Source of the DNA: Leptospiraceae bacterium | GTDB taxonomy: Bacteria; Spirochaetota; Leptospiria; Leptospirales; Leptospiraceae | Assembly (NCBI GenBank): GCA_016708435.1 | Contig: JADJFV010000013.1 | Coordinates: forward strand, 46,955-110,954 | Length of the DNA: 64,000 nt | Direction: 5' to 3' | Shown: in pieces, positions 25,033-33,871 of the stretch | Position numbering within the stretch: the first letter of the stretch is position 1 | How the letters are laid out: the number at the start of each line of letters is the position of its first letter | Made by a program: the position numbers and the translations under genes | The notes under the pieces: model-generated | Database searches by the model: none | What the model was told of the DNA's origin: nothing | What the model saw: the letters and a program-made list of their open reading frames with translations, nothing else

Positions 25033-25371
25033 ATGTTATCCGATGATATAAGACATAAAATATTCAAGGCATTAGAAGAAAACCCAGAAGTTAGCCAAAG
25101 AGAGCTGGCAAGTTTACTTGGGGTGAGCCTTGGAAAGACAAATTTCTGTTTGCAGGCATTGATGGAAAAGGGTTGGATTAAAGTCCAGAATTTTAAGAAC
25201 AACAAGAATAAATTAGCCTATACGTATCTTCTTACTCCATCCGGAATAGAGGAAAAGGCAAAATTAACCGTCCAATATTTACGTATTAAGATGCAAGAAT
25301 ACGAGGTTTTGAGGCGGGAAATTCATGAGCTTTCCAAAGAAGTAGAAGATTCAGCATTAATAATCAATTAA
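25033..25371 (+). CDS. MarR-family EPS-associated transcriptional regulator
   Basis: A 112-residue winged-helix protein: MLSDDIRHKIFKALEENPEVSQRELASLLGVSLGKTNF is the helix-turn-helix region, followed by the wing KVQNFKNNKNKLAYTYLLTPSG and a C-terminal coiled-coil helix, as in the EPS-associated MarR family (TIGR04176 type). I place the start at ATG 25033, where homologues begin; the frame is open back to GTG 24940, but that extension overlaps the palindromes and reads as non-family sequence. A MarR gene marks one edge of Leptospira rfb loci, and here it precedes GDP-fucose synthase by 29 bases. It probably controls the locus. Confidence 0.9.
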   Translation: MLSDDIRHKIFKALEENPEVSQRELASLLGVSLGKTNFCLQALMEKGWIKVQNFKNNKNKLAYTYLLTPSGIEEKAKLTVQYLRIKMQEYEVLRREIHELSKEVEDSALIIN

Positions 25372-25400
25372 ATAGTCTAGCGGAGGTAACCATTTATACA

Positions 25401-26357
25401 ATGCAAAAAGATTCAAAAATATATATAGCCGGTCACAAGGGATTAGTTGGTTCTGCGATTGAAAGAGTTCTTCGCAAAGAAGGATTTACAAATATCGTTG
25501 GAAAAACTAGACAGGAACTCAATTTAACTAATCAACCCGATGTAGATGCCTTTTTTGAAAAAGAAAGACCTGAGTATGTGTTCCTGGCAGCGGCGAAAGT
25601 AGGTGGGATTCATGCGAATAATACCTTTCCAGCAGAATTCATTTTCTCCAATATTCAAATTCAAAACAATGTGATAGATGCCTGCTATCGTTATAAAACA
25701 AAAAAATTAGTCTTTCTTGGATCTTCTTGTATCTATCCAAAGTTTGCAAAGCAACCAATGGATGAAGGTCAACTGCTAGATGGAAAATTAGAGCCGACTA
25801 ACGAGCCTTATGCGGTGGCAAAAATTGCAGGAATCATCATGTGTCAAAGTTACAATAGACAATATGGAACAAATTTCATTTCTGTCATGCCTACTAATCT
25901 TTATGGACCGGGTGACAACTATCATCCGCAAAATTCTCATGTATTGCCCGCGCTCATTCGACGCTTCCATGAAGCTAAAGTAAACAATGCTCCTGAAGTA
26001 GTAGTTTGGGGAACAGGAAAGCCGCTACGTGAAGTTTTATTTTCAGATGATATGGCGAGAGCTTGTGTGTTCTTAATGAATAGCTACGATGTATCGGGAG
26101 ATGCAAGAGGCGGAGAGCATGTAAATGTTGGCTCTGGAATTGAAGTCAGCATCAAAGAATTGGCGGAAACAATCAAAGACGTTGTGGCTTATCCCGGTAA
26201 GCTTACATTTGATTTAACAAAGCCAGACGGAACTTCTCGAAAGCTTTTGGATGTTTCTAAACTCCATAGAATGGGTTGGAAGCACCAAGTGGAGCTAAGA
26301 GAAGGTATCCGCATTGCGTATGATGATTTTCTAAAGACGGGTGGAGCAGAGAGATAG
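25401..26357 (+). CDS. fcl: GDP-L-fucose synthase
   Basis: A 318-residue extended short-chain dehydrogenase that epimerises and reduces GDP-4-keto-6-deoxymannose to GDP-L-fucose. It has the NADP loop GHKGLVGSAI (residues 11-20), AAKVGGIHANN, the catalytic Ser in LGSSCIYPK (about 106), YAVAK with catalytic Tyr and Lys (about 136), and TNLYGPGDNYHPQNSHVLPALIRRFH, all typical of Fcl/WcaG. The partner GDP-mannose 4,6-dehydratase (gmd) is not in this window. GGAGGT lies 12 bases before the ATG. The gene overlaps or abuts wzm, so it is the first enzyme gene of the locus. Confidence 0.95.
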   Translation: MQKDSKIYIAGHKGLVGSAIERVLRKEGFTNIVGKTRQELNLTNQPDVDAFFEKERPEYVFLAAAKVGGIHANNTFPAEFIFSNIQIQNNVIDACYRYKTKKLVFLGSSCIYPKFAKQPMDEGQLLDGKLEPTNEPYAVAKIAGIIMCQSYNRQYGTNFISVMPTNLYGPGDNYHPQNSHVLPALIRRFHEAKVNNAPEVVVWGTGKPLREVLFSDDMARACVFLMNSYDVSGDARGGEHVNVGSGIEVSIKELAETIKDVVAYPGKLTFDLTKPDGTSRKLLDVSKLHRMGWKHQVELREGIRIAYDDFLKTGGAER

Positions 26358-26358
26358 T

Positions 26359-27159
26359 TTGAATAAGTTTTTTAATTTCTTATTTGATATCTACAAGTTT
26401 AGAGAAATTCTCTGGGACTTAATCAAAAGAGATGTTAAGAACCGTTATCTTGGTTCTTATTTAGGATTTTTTTGGGCGTTCATTCAGCCTTTGATTAATT
26501 TAGCCTTGCTCTGGTTTGTGTTTACTTATGGATTAAAAGCACGACCGGAGTCAGAAGTTCCTTTTGTGATTTGGTTAATGACAGGACTTCTTCCCTGGAA
26601 TTTTATCAGCGAAAGTATTTTGGGCTCTACTAATTCAATTTTAGAAAATAGCTTTTTAGTGAAGAAAGTTGTATTTAGAGTGAGCTTGCTTCCTATCGTG
26701 AAGGTAATGTCGGCTAGCCTCGTGCATCTCTTTTTCATTTTTGTATTGCTACTCGCTTTGATTTTGAATGGATTGCCCATTACAATTCACTCTTTGCAAA
26801 TTCCTTATTATTTTGGACTGACGATTTTTTTTGTTCTGGGTCTTTCCTGGATTACTTCTTCTGTAATCATTTTCTTTCGGGACTTAGGGCAAATCATTGC
26901 TATAGGAATTCAATTTGCCTTTTGGCTGACTCCTATTTTTTGGTCTTATAAAGCAATACCGGAAAAATATTTATATCTACTAAGTCTGAATCCTTTCTTT
27001 TATATCACCGAAGGATATAGAGACGCACTGATCAATCATGTTTGGTTTTGGAATAAGTCTCTTTCTAGTTTCTTTTTTCTTGCCCTCACTGCGTCTCTAT
27101 TAGTCATCGGAAATATTCTATTTAGAAAACTAAGACCGCACTTCGCGGATGTATTATAA
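26359..27159 (+). CDS. wzm: Polysaccharide ABC exporter, permease (Wzm-like)
   Basis: A 266-residue ABC-2 permease with six hydrophobic segments. DLIKRDVKNRYLGSYLGFFWAFIQPL near the N-terminus and FWLTPIFWSYKAIPEKY with LNPFFYITEGYRD near the C-terminus are typical of Wzm/KpsM/TagG proteins. With Wzt it moves a finished lipid-linked glycan across the inner membrane. TTG 26359 follows GGAG and gives the usual N-terminus; an in-frame GTG at 26341 inside fcl is the alternative. The stop overlaps the Wzt ATG. Its presence implies ABC-dependent export rather than Wzx/Wzy for at least one glycan. Confidence 0.92.
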   Translation: MNKFFNFLFDIYKFREILWDLIKRDVKNRYLGSYLGFFWAFIQPLINLALLWFVFTYGLKARPESEVPFVIWLMTGLLPWNFISESILGSTNSILENSFLVKKVVFRVSLLPIVKVMSASLVHLFFIFVLLLALILNGLPITIHSLQIPYYFGLTIFFVLGLSWITSSVIIFFRDLGQIIAIGIQFAFWLTPIFWSYKAIPEKYLYLLSLNPFFYITEGYRDALINHVWFWNKSLSSFFFLALTASLLVIGNILFRKLRPHFADVL

Positions 27160-28520
27160 TGACAAATCATAGTATAGATTATCAAAATATTTCTTCTGAG
27201 AGTGCAGAAGAATTAAATCATCATAGCTTAAATTTTTCCAACGTAAGCATAAAAGTGGAAAGTTTAAGTAAAATCTATAAACTCTATAATACGCCCATGG
27301 ATCGTTTAAAAGAAACGATGCATCCTTTTCGAAAGAAATATCATAAAGATTTTTTTGCTTTGAAAGATATAAGTTTCGAAGTGAAAAAAGGAGAAACCTT
27401 TGGAATCATCGGCAAAAACGGCTCCGGAAAATCAACACTTCTAAAAATCATCACAGGAGTTCTTTCTCCTAGCTCTGGCAATGTTACGGTAAACGGAAGA
27501 GTATCCTCTCTTTTAGAATTAGGTGCTGGTTTTAATCCCGAACTCAATGGAATCGAAAATATTTATTTCTATGGAACTATCAATGGATTTTCGAAAGAAG
27601 AAATGGATTCTAGATTGGATTCCATTCTTGCCTTTGCGGATATTGGCGAGTTTGTGTTCCAACCAGTAAAATCCTATTCGAGTGGAATGTATGTTCGTCT
27701 AGCCTTTGCCGTTGCCATTCAAGTCGATCCCGAAATTCTAATCATAGACGAAGCACTTTCTGTCGGTGATATTTTTTTTCAACAGAAGTGTGCTAGGCGC
27801 ATGAGTGATTTAAAAGAAAAAGGTGTTACTATTATTTTTGTTTCTCATGATATGGGCTCTGTTTTAAACCTCTGCAATCAAGTTGTTTATTTAAAAAATG
27901 GAGTCGTTTTTGGAGTGGGGGAATCTAGTAAAATGATTGCTGAATATTACAAAGAAGCTTCCGAGGAAGAAATTACTAAAAGCACCCCAGCAAAGAAAGA
28001 AGAAGTTCCGATTTCAGAATCTATTTCCAATGATCGTATTCAAAAATGCCAGGAAAAATCTTTACTTAAAAACTTAGAAGAGAATGAATTTTTAAAAGTC
28101 TTGGCTATCAATATCACAGATATAAGTGAGACTCCTAGTTTAAATTTTAAAATTGGGGAAAAAGGGATCTTTATTCTTATATTTCAATCCAAAGTAGAAC
28201 TAGCTAATTTGTTTAGCACCTTTATATTAAGGAATCGATTTGATCAGATTATTTTTTCCGGTGGGACATATACGAAAAGACTGAACGGTCAAAATTGCGA
28301 AATCGGAAAGGCATATCAATTTAAAATGGAAGTGGAACTTAGCATTGAAGCTGGTTTGTATACATTGGAAATTCAAATCGGACAACCAAATGCTGCACAA
28401 TTAAATAGAGGCATAGGTGTTTTTTCTTCTTCAAGGTTAGGTCCTATAACAGTCCAATGGGATTATGAAAGTGAAATTGCTCCATTTTATGGTATGCTTG
28501 GATTGAACTATGAAGTTTGA
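27159..28520 (+). CDS. wzt: Polysaccharide ABC exporter, ATPase with Wzt-C domain
   Basis: A 453-residue protein. The ABC ATPase covers about residues 30-270: Walker A GIIGKNGSGKSTLLKI, signature region YSSGMYVRLAFAVA (the degenerate SSGM form usual in Wzt), Walker B EILIIDEALSVGD and the switch His in VSHD. A linker leads to a C-terminal beta-sandwich (about 315-453) like Wzt-C, which in E. coli O8/O9a binds the modified end of the O-chain and licenses export. That makes chain-end recognition likely here too. The ATG overlaps the wzm stop. Known family role; the sugar recognised is unknown. Confidence 0.94.
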   Translation: MTNHSIDYQNISSESAEELNHHSLNFSNVSIKVESLSKIYKLYNTPMDRLKETMHPFRKKYHKDFFALKDISFEVKKGETFGIIGKNGSGKSTLLKIITGVLSPSSGNVTVNGRVSSLLELGAGFNPELNGIENIYFYGTINGFSKEEMDSRLDSILAFADIGEFVFQPVKSYSSGMYVRLAFAVAIQVDPEILIIDEALSVGDIFFQQKCARRMSDLKEKGVTIIFVSHDMGSVLNLCNQVVYLKNGVVFGVGESSKMIAEYYKEASEEEITKSTPAKKEEVPISESISNDRIQKCQEKSLLKNLEENEFLKVLAINITDISETPSLNFKIGEKGIFILIFQSKVELANLFSTFILRNRFDQIIFSGGTYTKRLNGQNCEIGKAYQFKMEVELSIEAGLYTLEIQIGQPNAAQLNRGIGVFSSSRLGPITVQWDYESEIAPFYGMLGLNYEV

Positions 28521-28570
28521 ATATGTAATAAGAGAAAGGAATTTACAGGAAGTTTATTTTGGGAAGGTTT

Positions 28571-30417
28571 ATGAATATACTTGGTTTATCTTTTGATTAT
28601 CATGATAGCGCGGCAGCACTTATAATTGATGGAGAAGTAATTGCGGCTTCTTCTGAGGAGAGATTTTCAAGAAAGAAAAATGACGCCTCTTTTCCTATGC
28701 AAGCAATTCAGTTTTGTTTAACAAAGTCTAATTTAACCATAGAGGATATTGATTTTGTTGTTTTTTACGAGGATACTCTTTTAAAGTTTGATCGAATTTT
28801 TAAGACATCTTTTTTTAATTCACAAAAAAGAAGAGAATACTTCTGGCCTGTTTTAAAGGATTGGATTGTAAAAAATAAATTTTTTACAATGGAAAAAATC
28901 AGTAGTTTTCTTTCGATTCCATCTAGTAAAATTAAATTCGTAAAACATCATGAAGCCCATGCAGGCTCTGCTTATTTTTGCTCTCCTTATAAGGAAGCGG
29001 CAATTGTCACTCTCGATGGAGTTGGTGAGTATCAGACTATGACAATTTCGAAAGGAGAAGGAAGTCAAGTGAAGCTTCTCTCTCAATGTAATCTTCCTCA
29101 TTCTATTGGCTTGTTTTATAGTGCAATCACTGCCTACTTGGGATTTACTGTAAATGAAGATGAATATAAAGTGATGGGTATGGCAGGGGTATGGCAAACC
29201 CATTTTTATGATCAAATTAAAAACTTATTTGAATTGAAAGAAGATGGGACTTTTAAGATTGATCAATCCTATTTTGAATTTTCAAATCCGGTATCTTTGC
29301 CTTTTAATAAAAAATTTGAAGATTTGTTAGGAGCTAGAAGAGATTCCTCGAAAGAATTTTTTCTAGCGAAAGGAAAAGAATATTCAAATGAACATAGAGT
29401 CAACAATGAACGATTTGCAAATATTGCTGCAAGTGCTCAGAAAATAACTGAGGAAGTGATTGAGCACGTTGTTGTTTCGGCATTAAGAATGGCGGATTCA
29501 AAAAATGTATGTTTATCGGGTGGCGTTGCCTTGAACTCATTAGCAAATGGAATTATCAAGAGAAAGTATGACATTGATATGTATGTGCAACCAGCGAGTG
29601 GAGATGCCGGCAGTTCCATTGGAGCTGCACTTTATTACTATAATACAAAGCTGAAATCTCCAAAACGGGTTCGTTTTTAAATCCATTTCAGGGACCCGAG
29701 TATTCAAATGAAGAAATTCAGAAAAGTATTGAGAAAGCATTTATCAAAAAATATACTTATTATGAAAATGAAGACGATTTTTTCCATATCATTGCTGATA
29801 TCTTAAATCAAGGAAAAGTTTTAGGTTGGATAAATGGTCGTTCCGAATTTGGTCCTAGATCTTTAGGTGCTCGTAGCATATTAGCCAATCCTTTGAATCC
29901 AGATATGCAATACATAGTCAACAAAAGTATAAAATTTAGAGAAGCGTTTCGACCATTTGCACCGGCAGTCATTGAAGAGGCTGCGAGCAAATTTTTTGAA
30001 CTTCCTAGAATTTCAAATGAAACAGACCCTGAATATTATATGCTAGCCATTTGCAAAGTAAGAGAAGAATACAAATCTATTCTTCCATCGATTACACATG
30101 TGGATGGAACTGCAAGAGTGCAATTGGTAAGTAAAAAAACAAATCCAAGGTTTCATAAATTGCTTTCCGTTTTTGGAACAAAATCAGGATCCCCAGTTTT
30201 ACTAAACACTAGTTTTAACTTAAAAGGGGAGCCCATTGTAGAAACTCCTTTAAATGCGATTAAAACTTTTGAATGGAGTAATATGGATTACCTTGCTATT
30301 CAGAATTATTTAGTAGAAAAATCTTATTTTAAAAAAAACCATGGAAAAAAAAATGCAATTAGAAAGACATACGGTAAAAAATGTTGCAATGGTGCTTTGC
30401 AGTGCAGAGTGGGATAG
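28571..30417 (+). pseudogene. Carbamoyltransferase (NodU/CmcH family), frameshifted
   Basis: Two frames together encode a full carbamoyltransferase, which transfers carbamoyl from carbamoyl phosphate to a sugar hydroxyl. The first (28571-29680) has ILGLSFDYHDSAAALI, VKHHEAHAGSAYF and VCLSGGVALNSLANG. The second starts as LNPFQGPEYSNEE just after and contains GWINGRSEFGPRSLGARSIL, FREAFRPFAPAV and PVLLNTSFNLKGEPIVETP. One extra T in the T5 run at 29674-29678 would rejoin them, so this is a single-base deletion by mutation or sequencing error. ATG 28571 has GGGAAGG before it. The 3' end overlaps the SGNH gene by 77 bases. Carbamoylation of an O-antigen sugar is the likely job if the gene is intact in vivo. 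Confidence 0.85.
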
Positions 30418-31651
30418 TCTCCATATTGAAAGAGTCATTAAGAATTTTAAGTATAAATTTCCTAGTATCGAAAGCGTAGTATTGTGTTCGGATGCAAAGA
30501 TAAAAAATGCCTGTCCTAAAATTTCCTTAGAATTAATCGAAAACATAAAGTTTTGGGAATACAAAGTTGTATTGCTGATTCTTGGCTCCAATCAGGAAAG
30601 AATTGCTCAAGATAAAATTGACTATAATTTAACAAGAGTGTACGAAGCAGATTCTTTTGGTATGATTCGGTATACAAAACAAATTCTAGATGAGATTGAA
30701 TACCCTCATCATAAAACTCATTTTTTCAATGAAGTCGCAAATAATCTAGGAAATGAGAGGCTTTGCTATTTCCCTTATAATTATATTTCGCAGTACGTTG
30801 GTCTTGGTCCTATCAATGAATTTGGACATAGGATTGATTGTGATTTAGAGACTTTACAAACGCGTGATGAATCGACCAAGCTAATTATAGTAATGGGCGG
30901 TTCTGCAGGATGGAGTACCTATTGCAATTTTGATGAAATGTTTTCTCAAAGACTAGAAGTTAAATTAAATTCGCAAGGAAATACTAAAAAAAATTACAAG
31001 GTTTTAAATTTTTCACAGCCTTCTGCTGTAACTTTGAATAATATTTTTGATTATATTCTGTTTGTTCAGAAATTAAAACCTGATCTTATAATCTTACATG
31101 CTGGATGCAATGATTTCGCCTTCGGTCAGAAGAGTGACAGTTATTTATTGGGCAAATACCAGTTAGCCTACCAATTTCAATTTGAAAGTTGGGCTAAGAT
31201 TTTAGAAAAGAATTCTAACGAAAAGGAAATTGATGCATCGTTTTTTTATCCGCAGGCAGAGAACTATCCACGAACAATTTTTAAAGCTTTTGTGGATAGA
31301 CTCAATCAATTTGAGTTAATTGCATCAGCCACAAATTCAAATTTTTTATTTGGACTCCAGCCTATGTCGTTTAGTAAAAAAAGGTTATCAAATTTGGAAA
31401 AGAAATATATTGTTAAAAATGGTGAAAATTTCTTTAAACCAATTTTGAATAATATGAAGTTCTTGTATGATGAATTTACAGTCAAGATTCTAAATATGAT
31501 AAATCTTGAATTTATTGATTTTCATAATGAATTTGGAAAATTTGATGAAGATATGACTATGTTTGTTGACCAAGTTCATACCTTGCCAGTAACCGATGAA
31601 ATTATAGCAGATATTTATTTTCAGGAATTAATAAAAAGAGGATTGGTATGA
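30341..31651 (+). CDS. SGNH/GDSL-like hydrolase
   Basis: A 436-residue protein without signal peptide. The first 160 residues are unrecognised. The rest looks like an SGNH hydrolase: IVMGGSAGWST (block I, with Ser in the GGSA turn), ILHAGCNDF (block III, GxND), and DQVHTLPVTDEIIAD near the C-terminus (block V, DxxH). Such enzymes in LPS loci remove or move acyl groups on sugars. It follows the carbamoyltransferase with overlap and is coupled to the next small ORF by ATGA, so all three may be translated together. ATG 30353 is an alternative start. Confidence 0.72.
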   Translation: MEKKMQLERHTVKNVAMVLCSAEWDSLHIERVIKNFKYKFPSIESVVLCSDAKIKNACPKISLELIENIKFWEYKVVLLILGSNQERIAQDKIDYNLTRVYEADSFGMIRYTKQILDEIEYPHHKTHFFNEVANNLGNERLCYFPYNYISQYVGLGPINEFGHRIDCDLETLQTRDESTKLIIVMGGSAGWSTYCNFDEMFSQRLEVKLNSQGNTKKNYKVLNFSQPSAVTLNNIFDYILFVQKLKPDLIILHAGCNDFAFGQKSDSYLLGKYQLAYQFQFESWAKILEKNSNEKEIDASFFYPQAENYPRTIFKAFVDRLNQFELIASATNSNFLFGLQPMSFSKKRLSNLEKKYIVKNGENFFKPILNNMKFLYDEFTVKILNMINLEFIDFHNEFGKFDEDMTMFVDQVHTLPVTDEIIADIYFQELIKRGLV

Positions 31652-31836
31652 TGAATAAATCAAAACCGATATTTTTACCGACAATGCGTATGAAAATTAA
31701 ATTACTCGTAAATTTCATTAGATCCGGACGAATAATGCAGGCACTAATTGTTCTTTATTTTTTAATTAAGAATAATAATTCTCCTTCAGAGGAAAAAAAT
31801 CTTCAGATTAATCCTTTTATTTACATGATGCAATAA
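31648..31836 (+). CDS. Possible small coupled protein
   Basis: A 62-residue frame whose ATG overlaps the stop of the SGNH gene (ATGA), a common sign of translational coupling. The product is basic with one hydrophobic stretch (about residues 30-41, IMQALIVLYFLI) and no recognisable domain. It may be a small membrane-associated protein or chance; only context supports it. Confidence 0.35.
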   Translation: MMNKSKPIFLPTMRMKIKLLVNFIRSGRIMQALIVLYFLIKNNNSPSEEKNLQINPFIYMMQ

Positions 31837-31931
31837 ATTTCCTAATAAAAATTAGAGTAAAACGTTCGTTCTTAAAAAAATATAGTAATAGATCATACAA
31901 ATTCTTAGAAAAAAAATGAAAGGATAAGGAA

Positions 31932-32816
31932 ATGGGAGCTGTAAATTTTTCGCTAGATATTAATTTAGTTAAAGAAGTAAAAAAGAAGTTTTTGTTAGAT
32001 GTCTTTGTTGAGACGGGAACTTTTAAAGGTGACACGATTGAAAATGTGAAGGATATTTTTAAAAATATCTATTCAGTGGAAATTTCGAATGAATACTTTA
32101 AGTCAGCATCAGAAAAGTTTAAAGCATTTGAGCATATTAAGATTGTTGAGTCTAACTCTCCTAGTTTTATAAAATCATTAAAAAATGAATTTATAAACAA
32201 ATCAGTATTGTTCTGGCTAGATGCTCATTGGTGCGTTGCAGATCATACTGGTGGAGAAGAATCTCAGTGTCCGCTGATTGAAGAATTGGAAGCAATCGGA
32301 CAATTAAATGAGGAAAGTTTAATTATCATCGACGATGCTCGTCTTTTTTTGACTGTTCCGCCTTACCCGCATGAAGTATCCCATTGGCCAAGTTTAAATC
32401 AGATCGTAAACACTCTAAGAAATCTGAGTTCAAAGCATGAAATAATGGTATTGAATGATAATATATTATTTTTTCCCGAGACAGCTAAAGCGTTAATCTA
32501 TGAGTATGCACATCGTCATTCGATTGATTGGTTAAACGCTCTTGATAAAGCAAGAGACTATGATATATTGTTGAATCAACTGAAAGAGAAAAATTCTTTA
32601 ATCGATAAGCAAGCCCTTGCACAAAAAGAAAAAGATGCTCTTATCGAAAAACAAGATGCGGCACAAAAAGAAAAAGACGCTTTGCTTATTGCGCAAGATG
32701 CGGCACAAAAAGAAAAAGATGCACTGATTCACAAGCATCATAAATTTGCTCATGAATTAATGGATGAGCTAAAGAAACGAAATATCCAATTTACAACCCA
32801 ATGGCCTAGCGAGTAA
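31932..32816 (+). CDS. Methyltransferase-like protein with C-terminal coiled-coil repeats
   Basis: A 294-residue protein. Residues about 20-200 resemble a class I methyltransferase-type Rossmann fold: FVETGTFKGDTIENV (compare ETGTxxGxT), NIYSVEISNEYF, and LIIIDDARLF. The C-terminal 85 residues form a coiled coil with three 14-residue repeats (KEKDAL core). The class usually modifies sugars, but no catalytic residue identifies the reaction, and some relatives only bind nucleotides. It starts after AAGGA and lies 4 bases before a GT2 gene; the coiled coil could tether partner enzymes (inference). Confidence 0.68.
   Translation: MGAVNFSLDINLVKEVKKKFLLDVFVETGTFKGDTIENVKDIFKNIYSVEISNEYFKSASEKFKAFEHIKIVESNSPSFIKSLKNEFINKSVLFWLDAHWCVADHTGGEESQCPLIEELEAIGQLNEESLIIIDDARLFLTVPPYPHEVSHWPSLNQIVNTLRNLSSKHEIMVLNDNILFFPETAKALIYEYAHRHSIDWLNALDKARDYDILLNQLKEKNSLIDKQALAQKEKDALIEKQDAAQKEKDALLIAQDAAQKEKDALIHKHHKFAHELMDELKKRNIQFTTQWPSE
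32610..32735 (+). repeat. 42-bp tandem repeat, three copies, in frame
   Basis: Three consecutive 42-base units encode 14-residue coiled-coil blocks; each contains AQKEKDAL. The second and third units are closest to each other. Being multiples of three, copy changes would lengthen or shorten the coil without breaking the frame. Confidence 0.8.
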
Positions 32817-32820
32817 ATAA

Positions 32821-33789
32821 ATGCAGTTAAGTATTGTTATCCCCACCTATAACCAAGGGCAGTTCATTGCTGATTGTATCGAGTCGATAGTCAATCAGTC
32901 GTTTAAAGATTTGGAAGTAATCATTCAAGACTCTATGTCTTCGGATGAGACGGAACGAATTTGCAAAGAATATGCAAAGCGAGATTCTCGGATTCAGTAT
33001 TTTCGAGAAAAAGATTCAGGGCAATCGGATGCAATCAATCGAGGACTCAAACGATCTACAGGCAAATACTGGACTTGGATTTGTTCGGATGATAGATTTA
33101 GCAATTTGACTTGTCTCGAAAAATTAGTTCAGGCAATTGAAACCAAAAATCCAAAGGAGTATGTTGGTGTATTTGGAAAAGCGGCGTTTATCAGTGAAGC
33201 GGGAGATTTTGTAGGAAACTATCAATCGCTCAGCAAAGATTTGGTTGTAAAAGATTTTCAATTGACCTGGCCTCTTTCTCAGCCTTCGTCTATTTTAGTT
33301 TGCGAGAGAGTAAAAGAAGTGGGTGGGGTAGTAGAGTCTCTACACTTAGGAATGGATTTGGATTTATTCTTAAAAATGCTCACAGGAAATTATAAGTTTT
33401 TATTTGTAGACCATCTAGTAGCCGATGTTCGGATGCAAGATAATTCTAAAAGTATCAAGTATAGAAAGGCAACTGCGCTGAATGCTTTGTCTTTAGTCAT
33501 TGCGTATTTTGGCTCGATTGGAGATTTGAAGAATTCAGATTATTTTAAAGAGCTGACTTATACTTCTGACAAAGCAGAGGTTCGAAAGTATCTATCCGAT
33601 TATAAATTCAGATATAAGATTAAATTTTGGATCGTTCCTTATTTTGAAAAATGGGTAAGTATCAAGACGAATCTAATTAGCAAAGGTAAACTTTTAAAAC
33701 AAAGAATTGTAAATAAGGTCGCTAGTATTCTCGTGAGGTTTCCTAAAGTATATAACCGAGTCCGTAGGATTTACAAAGGATTAATCTGA
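32821..33789 (+). CDS. Family 2 glycosyltransferase
   Basis: A 322-residue GT-A fold enzyme. The N-terminus LSIVIPTYNQGQFIADCIESIVNQ and the nucleotide-binding IQDSMSSDETERI are typical of GT2, and CSDDRF (about residue 91) supplies the metal-binding DxD-like aspartates. KDSGQSDAINRGL is the usual SGQsDAlNkG helix. It should transfer one sugar from a nucleotide donor to the growing glycan on the cytoplasmic membrane face. The C-terminal 80 residues are basic and may contact the membrane. Donor and linkage cannot be told from sequence. Confidence 0.92.
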   Translation: MQLSIVIPTYNQGQFIADCIESIVNQSFKDLEVIIQDSMSSDETERICKEYAKRDSRIQYFREKDSGQSDAINRGLKRSTGKYWTWICSDDRFSNLTCLEKLVQAIETKNPKEYVGVFGKAAFISEAGDFVGNYQSLSKDLVVKDFQLTWPLSQPSSILVCERVKEVGGVVESLHLGMDLDLFLKMLTGNYKFLFVDHLVADVRMQDNSKSIKYRKATALNALSLVIAYFGSIGDLKNSDYFKELTYTSDKAEVRKYLSDYKFRYKIKFWIVPYFEKWVSIKTNLISKGKLLKQRIVNKVASILVRFPKVYNRVRRIYKGLI

Positions 33790-33871
33790 ATTTCACAGTC
33801 TTACTAGACATTAAAAATCATCGACTCATATCTATAGAACAGCAATTTAGTAAATAATAAGGAGAATTACA

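Noticed and set aside
29674..29678. Programmed frameshift in the carbamoyltransferase
   Set aside because: No slippery heptamer, pseudoknot or family precedent is visible, and similar breaks occur in many unrelated genes nearby.
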